Shown here in pieces: positions 35,454-40,093 of a stretch of 40,093 bases of DNA (positions are counted from its first letter, which is position 1; each line of letters opens with the position of its first letter). The position numbers and the translations under genes are program-made. The notes below the pieces were generated by a model that saw only the letters and a program-made list of their open reading frames with translations, had not been told where the DNA came from and did not search any database. Location of the stretch: the NCBI GenBank assembly GCA_016189905.1, contig JACPRP010000064.1:1-40093 (forward strand), read 5' to 3'. Source of the stretch: Chloroflexota bacterium. GTDB taxonomy: Bacteria > Chloroflexota > UBA6077 > FW602-bin22 > JACPRP01.

Positions 35454-35496
35454 AATCGCTTGACTCCTACCTACCCAGATTTTCGCAAAGCTACGC

Positions 35497-36186
35497 TCAC
35501 GCCTTTTCTGGCGCCGGAACCGGGGCAGCGACGCGCGGTGCTTTCGGCAGTTCTTTCTTTTGAGGCAGCACTTCTCCCTTGTAAATCCATACCTTCACGC
35601 CGATCATCCCGAACGTCGTCAGTGCCTCGGCTGTGCCATAGTCGATGTCGGCACGAAGCGTGTGCAAAGGTACTTTACCGGCAACTTCACGCTCCCGCCG
35701 TGACATCTCTGCTCCGCTGAGCCGTCCGGCGATTACGATCTTGATGCCTTTCGCTCCTCGCTGCATCGCTCTGGTCACTGCTTGCTTCATTGCGCGCTTA
35801 TAAGAAACTCGCCGCGTGATCTGGTCGGCAATGCTCCTCGCGACCAGGTGGGCATCGAGCTCGGGCATGTGAATCTCTTGGATGTTAAGCCGAACCTTCT
35901 TCTCGGTCATTTTCTCGAGCTCTTGACGCAATTCCTCGACCTTGGCGCCACTCTTGCCGATGACAATGCCGGGCCTTGCCGAAAAAACCGTGATAGTGAC
36001 CTGATTGGCTGAGCGCTCTATTTCAATACGTGAGACTCCTGCCGCCGAGAGCCGTTGGCGAATGGTCTTTCTCAGCTTCAGGTCCTCGTGCAGCAACTTG
36101 GTGTATTCTTTCTCGGCGAACCACTTGGCTTCCCAATCCTTGATGATGCCGATTCTGAATCCAACTGGGTGAACTTTGTGACCCAA
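35497..36186 (-). CDS. rpsC: 30S ribosomal protein S3
   Basis: A 229-residue mRNA-entry protein. It begins [20 protein letters not shown], has the KH RNA-binding motif [20 protein letters not shown], and the C-terminal domain with [20 protein letters not shown]. The start is TTG, directly after the rplV TAG, with AGGAGG five bases before it, so translation is coupled. The end is a short Ala/Pro-rich tail. Confidence 0.97.
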   Translation of the reverse strand: MGHKVHPVGFRIGIIKDWEAKWFAEKEYTKLLHEDLKLRKTIRQRLSAAGVSRIEIERSANQVTITVFSARPGIVIGKSGAKVEELRQELEKMTEKKVRLNIQEIHMPELDAHLVARSIADQITRRVSYKRAMKQAVTRAMQRGAKGIKIVIAGRLSGAEMSRREREVAGKVPLHTLRADIDYGTAEALTTFGMIGVKVWIYKGEVLPQKKELPKAPRVAAPVPAPEKA

Positions 36187-36534
36187 CTAATCCTCCTTTT
36201 CTCCGACGACGACCGTGATATGACTCGACCGCTTAAGGACCTGGGTAGCACGGCCGCGGGCTCTGGGCCTGAAGCGTTTCAACGTCGGACCTTCGTCAGC
36301 GGTCGCAATCGCAATGTACAGGTCCTCGGGCGATAGGTTGAAGTTGTTCTCGGCGTTGGCCACTGCCGACTTAACCACCTTATAGACCTCTTTAGCCGAT
36401 TGCTGAGGCATGAACTGTAGCATTGCCATGGCATCGCTCGCCGCCTTGCCGCGTATGGCATCAACCACCAAGCGCACTTTGCGCGGTGAGATGCGTATGT
36501 ATTTCGCTGTTGCGCTTACCTGCATTCTCCTCAC
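36187..36534 (-). CDS. rplV: 50S ribosomal protein L22
   Basis: A 115-residue protein whose beta-hairpin lines the exit tunnel. It has [20 protein letters not shown], then [20 protein letters not shown] and the hairpin end [20 protein letters not shown]. The GTG at 36534 or the ATG at 36525 (one base after GAGGAG) may be the start. Confidence 0.96.
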   Translation of the reverse strand: MRRMQVSATAKYIRISPRKVRLVVDAIRGKAASDAMAMLQFMPQQSAKEVYKVVKSAVANAENNFNLSPEDLYIAIATADEGPTLKRFRPRARGRATQVLKRSSHITVVVGEKED

Positions 36535-36607
36535 TCCACGTTGTTAAGTGCCCCTGGCAATTCGCCGTCGAAGTCCTGGACCGCCGACAATAAGGGACAC
36601 TCGGGTT

Positions 36608-36898
36608 CTATTTCTTGACTGAGGTCGCTTTCTCCGAGCCTCTTCCGGCGTGCCCTCTGAAGTGACGCGTTGGCGCAAACTCACCCAGCTTGTGCCCGAC
36701 CATGTTCTCGGTGATATATATGGGCACGTGCCTTCGGCCATCGTGCACCGCGACGGTATGGCCGACCATCTGTGGGAAAATCGTGGAGTCGCGCGACCAA
36801 GTCTTGATGACCCGCTTCTCGCCTGTTCTATTCATCAATTCCATTTTCTTCAGTAGCTTAGGATCTACGTATGGGCCTTTTTTCAGGGATCTTGACAC
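36608..36898 (-). CDS. rpsS: 30S ribosomal protein S19
   Basis: A 96-residue head protein that contacts S13. It begins [20 protein letters not shown] and has [20 protein letters not shown] and the block [23 protein letters not shown] start, nine bases after GGAGGT. Order rplB-rpsS-rplV is standard. Confidence 0.97.
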   Translation of the reverse strand: MSRSLKKGPYVDPKLLKKMELMNRTGEKRVIKTWSRDSTIFPQMVGHTVAVHDGRRHVPIYITENMVGHKLGEFAPTRHFRGHAGRGSEKATSVKK

Positions 36899-36933
36899 CT
36901 GGCTGCTACCTCCGTCTCTACCTCAATTCGTGA

Positions 36934-37761
36934 TCAACGTCCACGTCGTCTGACGATCATCTTGTCTGATACTTTCTTCCCTCGGGTCTTGTAACCCATA
37001 GCCGGCTTACCCCAGGGGGTCTTCGGACCGGGCATTCCGATTGGAGCCTTACCTTCACCACCGCCGTGCGGATGGTCTCGTGGGGTCATCGCCGAGCCAC
37101 GGACGGTTGGCCTGATGCCACGATGGCGGGTTCGTCCAGCCTTACCCAGGCTTATATTCTCGTGCTCCAGGTTACCGACCTGTCCGATAGTCGCAACGTT
37201 TTCGACGTTAATCATACGCATCTCGCCCGATGGCAGCCTGACGGTTGCATAGCCGCCCTCCTTGGCCATTAGCTGTGCCCCGGTGCCTGCGCTTCGTACC
37301 AATTGACCGCCTCTGCCACGGTGCAGCTCAATGTTGTGAATCTGCGTACCAACGGGAATGTTCTTCAAAGGCAGCACGTTCCCAACTCTGATTTCGGCTT
37401 GAGGACCGGCCATCACGGTGTCGCCGACTTTCAAGCCAAGCGGCGCCAGCATATAGCGCTTCTCACCATCGGCGTAATGCAGAAGGGCGATTCGTGCGGA
37501 GCGGTTCGGATCGTATTCTATAGCGGTCACTTTAGCCGGCACGCCGAACTTGTCGCGCTTAAAATCGATTATTCTGTATTGTCGCTTGGAGCCACCCCCC
37601 TGGTGACGAACGGTGATGCGGCCCTGGGCATTGCGGCCTCCCCTCTTATGGAGGGGCGCTAGCAACGACTTCTCGGGCTCTGTCCTCGTTATCTCATCGA
37701 AGGCCGCTCCCGTCATCCCTCGTCGCCCTGGCGAGGTGGGCTTATATGTCTTTATCGTCAT
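36934..37761 (-). CDS. rplB: 50S ribosomal protein L2
   Basis: A 275-residue primary 23S-binding protein near the peptidyl transferase centre. It begins [20 protein letters not shown], has [20 protein letters not shown] and the conserved block [20 protein letters not shown], whose His is needed for activity in this family. ATG 37761 is chosen because the family begins there; the open frame runs seven codons farther. AAAGGA lies about 11 bases upstream. Confidence 0.97.
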   Translation of the reverse strand: MTIKTYKPTSPGRRGMTGAAFDEITRTEPEKSLLAPLHKRGGRNAQGRITVRHQGGGSKRQYRIIDFKRDKFGVPAKVTAIEYDPNRSARIALLHYADGEKRYMLAPLGLKVGDTVMAGPQAEIRVGNVLPLKNIPVGTQIHNIELHRGRGGQLVRSAGTGAQLMAKEGGYATVRLPSGEMRMINVENVATIGQVGNLEHENISLGKAGRTRHRGIRPTVRGSAMTPRDHPHGGGEGKAPIGMPGPKTPWGKPAMGYKTRGKKVSDKMIVRRRGR

Positions 37762-37899
37762 AATGTCAGTCATCCTTTCCAAAAGCCGCGAAGCTCGTTT
37801 TGGCTGTTACCGGCTTTCCCGGCAGGTATGCCTCCATTTATAGGCATAGCTCCGCTTTGGCATCTTGTGGCTGCGCACCACCAGGATTTGGTTATCTCT

Positions 37900-38184
37900 C
37901 TAGGCCCCTTCGTACATCTCGATGCGTTGTCCTTCACGTACGGTGACAATCGCCTTTTTCGAAGGCGAAGTCATTCCTCTGTGCTTGCCAACGCGTCGCA
38001 TCTTGCCTGGCACGTTGATCATATTGACGTCTAATACGTCAACCTTGAAAAGCTTTTCAACGGCCTCCTTGACCTGCTGTTTATTAGCCTGTCTTGCGAC
38101 TTCAAAGGTGTACTTGTTGAACCCGACTTGAGTCGTTCCTTTTTCTGTTATGATCGGACGTCGCAATACTTCGTGAATATTCAA
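37900..38184 (-). CDS. rplW: 50S ribosomal protein L23
   Basis: A 94-residue tunnel-exit protein that docks SRP and trigger factor. It begins NIHEVLRRPIITEKGTTQVG, has YTFEVARQANKQQVKEAVEK and VDVLDVNMINVPGKMRR. The TTG at 38184 is preferred: AGGAG stands seven bases upstream and the family begins at this point. The GTG at 38199 overlaps the rplD stop but has no ribosome site. Confidence 0.95.
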   Translation of the reverse strand: MNIHEVLRRPIITEKGTTQVGFNKYTFEVARQANKQQVKEAVEKLFKVDVLDVNMINVPGKMRRVGKHRGMTSPSKKAIVTVREGQRIEMYEGA

Positions 38185-38195
38185 AAGTGAACTCC

Positions 38196-38831
38196 TCACT
38201 CCCCTGCCGGAGAAGCTAACTTGTTCTCAATCTTGCGGACGGCTTCCACTGGCATTAGCAAGTAGTCGTGGCGCAGGATGTCGATAACGTTAAGCGAATC
38301 GGCCACGACGGTATCGACATCGGGAATATTGCGCGCTGACCTCTGGAGCATTTCGTCCTGGTTCGGCAGCGCAATCAACACTGACCGCTGGACGGGCAAT
38401 CTGCCGAGTATAGAGGCCATCTCCCTGGTCTTTGGCTCTGCCAATGTTATGCTGTCGAGCAATATCAGATGGTCCGCAAGCGCCTTGGCCGCTATCACAC
38501 ACTTGAAGGCCAAGCGCCTGGCCTTCCTGGGCATATCCTGCCTGTAGCTTCGAGGATGAGGACCAAATACGGTGCCGCCTCCCCGATAGTGCGGTGCCCT
38601 GATAGTGCCTTGCCGCGCTCGTCCCGTTCCCTTCTGCCGATAGGGCTTGCGGCCGCCTCCGGCAACCTGACCTCGTGTCTTCGTTTGCGCTGTGCCAACG
38701 CGACGATTTGCCAACTGACGAACCATTTCCTGGTGCACCAGAGATGTGTTCATTGGCACGGCGAAAACGTCGTCCCTTAGCTCGATTCTTTCAACAACCT
38801 CTCCGGCTGTATTGTAAACTGGTAATTCCAC
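38196..38831 (-). CDS. rplD: 50S ribosomal protein L4
   Basis: A 211-residue tunnel-lining protein that in E. coli also represses the S10 operon. It begins MELPVYNTAGEVVERIELRD and has RGQVAGGGRKPYRQKGTGRA, then RQGTIRAPHYRGGGTVFGPH (the tunnel loop). GTG 38831 is chosen: GGAG lies six bases upstream and the family begins there, although the frame is open to 38909. It is the first gene behind an internal promoter and a leader hairpin. Confidence 0.95.
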   Translation of the reverse strand: MELPVYNTAGEVVERIELRDDVFAVPMNTSLVHQEMVRQLANRRVGTAQTKTRGQVAGGGRKPYRQKGTGRARQGTIRAPHYRGGGTVFGPHPRSYRQDMPRKARRLAFKCVIAAKALADHLILLDSITLAEPKTREMASILGRLPVQRSVLIALPNQDEMLQRSARNIPDVDTVVADSLNVIDILRHDYLLMPVEAVRKIENKLASPAGE

Positions 38832-38861
38832 TTCTAACTCCTGGTTTGGGTGCAAAGGTGA

Positions 38862-38892
38862 TGGCCGATACATATATGTGCAGTATCGGCCA
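38862..38892 (-). promoter_or_regulatory. Leader hairpin upstream of rplD
   Basis: TGGCCGATAC (38862-38871) and GTATCGGCCA (38883-38892) form a perfect 10-bp stem with an 11-base loop, with AAGG/CCTT pairing possible beyond a bulge. It lies between the predicted internal transcript start (about 38911) and the rplD ribosome site. It could be a site for feedback by L4, as known for the S10 leader of E. coli, or only a structural hairpin. Confidence 0.55.
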
Positions 38893-38917
38893 CCTTGATT
38901 CAGCCACAAACTACAAC

Positions 38918-38947
38918 ATTATATCATAAGCCTCAGAAGCACGTCAA
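38918..38947 (-). promoter_or_regulatory. Internal promoter between rplC and rplD
   Basis: On the minus strand TTGACG (38947-38942), 18 bases, then TATAAT (38923-38918), with TGA before the -10 giving an extended element. It begins six bases after the rplC stop. Transcription would start near 38911. This is as strong as any promoter in the window. Confidence 0.8.
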
Positions 38948-38952
38948 TCTGC

Positions 38953-39567
38953 CTACCGAGCTTTTTTGATCATCACGAGACTGTTGCGCGCACCGGGCAC
39001 GGCTCCCTTGACCAACAGCAGATTGCGCCCAGGGTCGGCTTCGACGACCTCAAGGTTCTTCATCGTGATGCGTTCGCCGCCCATTCGCCCGGCCATTCGC
39101 GTTCCTTTAAATACCCGGCCAGGGGTAGTCCCTGCGCCCACCGAGCCGGGGGCGCGGAGCCTATCTGATTGGCCGTGCGTTTTTGGGCCGCCCCTGAAAT
39201 GGTGACGCTTCACCACACCGGCGAAGCCCTTGCCCTTGGACAGGCCAACCACATCGACTTTAGCGCCTGACTCGAACAGGCTCACGTCAATCTTCTGGCC
39301 CAGTTGTATGTCGGCAAGGTCAGCGACCTGTATTTCGCGCAGATGGCGAACTGGCGGCAGTTTCTTGAGATGCCCTTTTTGGGGCTCGGTAAGACGCTTA
39401 GCCTGCCCAAAGCCGATCTGAACAGCCGTGTACCCATCTTTTTCAGGGGTCTTCACCTGTGTCACGTAGCACGGCCCCGCTTCGATGACTGTCACGGGCA
39501 CGATGGCCCCTTGCTGGTCAAAGATGCGGGTCATACCAACCTTGCGTCCAAGTATCCCCTCGATCAT
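38953..39567 (-). CDS. rplC: 50S ribosomal protein L3
   Basis: A 204-residue primary 23S-binding protein near the peptidyl transferase centre. It begins [20 protein letters not shown] and has the block [20 protein letters not shown] followed by [20 protein letters not shown]. The ribosome site is weak. A small hairpin (7-bp stem) lies in the 65-base gap after rpsJ. Order rpsJ-rplC-rplD is standard. Confidence 0.97.
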   Translation of the reverse strand: MIEGILGRKVGMTRIFDQQGAIVPVTVIEAGPCYVTQVKTPEKDGYTAVQIGFGQAKRLTEPQKGHLKKLPPVRHLREIQVADLADIQLGQKIDVSLFESGAKVDVVGLSKGKGFAGVVKRHHFRGGPKTHGQSDRLRAPGSVGAGTTPGRVFKGTRMAGRMGGERITMKNLEVVEADPGRNLLLVKGAVPGARNSLVMIKKAR

Positions 39568-39632
39568 ATCCCACAGCCTGATGGAGCAAGGCAGATATAC
39601 AAGCGATCTGCCCGCCTCAAGAGGCTATCCTC

Positions 39633-39941
39633 CTATATCTTGATTTCGATATCTACCCCAGCGGGAAGGTTAAGGCTCATCAGAGCGTTAACCGTCTTCG
39701 GGGTTGGCTCAAGAATGTCGATCAGCCTCTTGTGCGTGCGGACTTCGAACTGCTCGCGCGAATCCTTGTCCACGTGTGGCGAGCGGATCACACAGAATTT
39801 CTCAATCTTTGTTGGCAGAGGAACTGGGCCAGCGACCTGCGCCCCCATGCGCTCTGCCGTCTCCACTATTTGGAGCGCAGACTGATCGAGTATTCTGTGA
39901 TCGTAAGCCTTGAGCCTTATTCTAATTCGTTGCTTTGCCAC
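39633..39941 (-). CDS. rpsJ: 30S ribosomal protein S10 / NusE
   Basis: A 102-residue head protein that also acts as NusE with NusB in antitermination. It reads [20 protein letters not shown], then [20 protein letters not shown] and [16 protein letters not shown], complete. GTG 39941 gives the family start. Upstream codons to 39995 overlap tuf and are not family-like. GGAG of its ribosome site overlaps the tuf stop, seven bases before, so the two are coupled. Confidence 0.97.
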   Translation of the reverse strand: MAKQRIRIRLKAYDHRILDQSALQIVETAERMGAQVAGPVPLPTKIEKFCVIRSPHVDKDSREQFEVRTHKRLIDILEPTPKTVNALMSLNLPAGVDIEIKI

Positions 39942-39948
39942 GTTTTTC

Positions 39949-40093
39949 TCACTCCAGAATCTTGGTGATAACGCCGGCGCCGACGGTGCGGCCACCCTCG
40001 CGAATAGCGAAGCGCAGACCTTCCTCCATCGCCACCGGTACGATCAGCTTCACTTCAAAGCGGGCGCTGTCTCCAGGCATAACCATCTCCACG
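39949..40093 (-). CDS. tuf: Elongation factor Tu, C-terminal end (partial)
   Basis: The last 47 codons and stop of EF-Tu, which carries aminoacyl-tRNA to the ribosome. The visible part is the end of domain [43 protein letters not shown] and VITKILE. The gene runs off the right edge. It lies seven bases before rpsJ, which shows that the str and S10 operons are joined. Confidence 0.96.
   Translation of the reverse strand, partial: VEMVMPGDSARFEVKLIVPVAMEEGLRFAIREGGRTVGAGVITKILE

Overview
This window carries the large ribosomal-protein superoperon of a bacterium, followed by an accessory region of transport, signalling and repair genes. Roughly 60% of the bases look like G or C by eye. Several features point to Chloroflexota: the style of SecY, RpoA and the RND adaptor, the zinc-ribbon (C-) form of S14, and dispersed GGCACGGAG-type repeats in the gaps. 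This taxonomic call is an inference, at about 0.6 confidence. No rRNA, tRNA, CRISPR array or insertion-sequence transposase was seen.

Positions 21489-40093, all on the minus strand, hold the end of tuf and then S10, L3, L4, L23, L2, S19, L22, S3, L16, L29, S17, L14, L24, L5, S14, S8, L6, L18, S5, L30, L15, SecY, adenylate kinase, methionine aminopeptidase, IF-1, L36, S13, S11, S4, RpoA, L17, TruA, L13 and S9. This is the str/S10/spc/alpha/L13 series fused into one direction. It supplies ribosome assembly, Sec translocation, N-terminal methionine removal, initiation and transcription. Two strong sigma-70-like promoters lie inside the series, one between L3 and L4 and one between IF-1 and L36. 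A perfect 24-bp hairpin lies between L14 and L24. RpoA has an acidic C-terminal tail of about 85 residues with 16 consecutive Glu, and S5 has a Pro/Arg/Gly-rich tail of about 70 residues. Many genes use GTG or TTG starts.

Positions 20993-21488 are a non-coding, repeat-rich gap between the converging ends of a PcrA/UvrD helicase gene and S9. It holds an inverted pair of a dispersed repeat around a 36-bp perfect palindrome and a second hairpin. Leftwards come pcrA (+), an endonuclease III (-, divergent), an M24 aminopeptidase (-), a short relic of a YnfA/UPF0060 membrane protein, a cupin (+), a KefB-type cation antiporter (-) and a Ca2+-type P-ATPase (+), then a secreted protein with three tandem domains (-).

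Positions 226-9149, minus strand, look like an efflux locus with its regulators: a stand-alone receiver protein, a small unknown protein, a hybrid-membrane histidine kinase overlapping a NarL-type response regulator, a terminator, and then a lipoprotein adaptor and an RND pump ending in a clear terminator. No outer-membrane TolC partner is present here.

I do not see convincing evidence for a wholly new system. The most unusual signals are the structured elements within the ribosomal operon, the RpoA tail, the repeat/palindrome block and the small gene between the receiver and the kinase.
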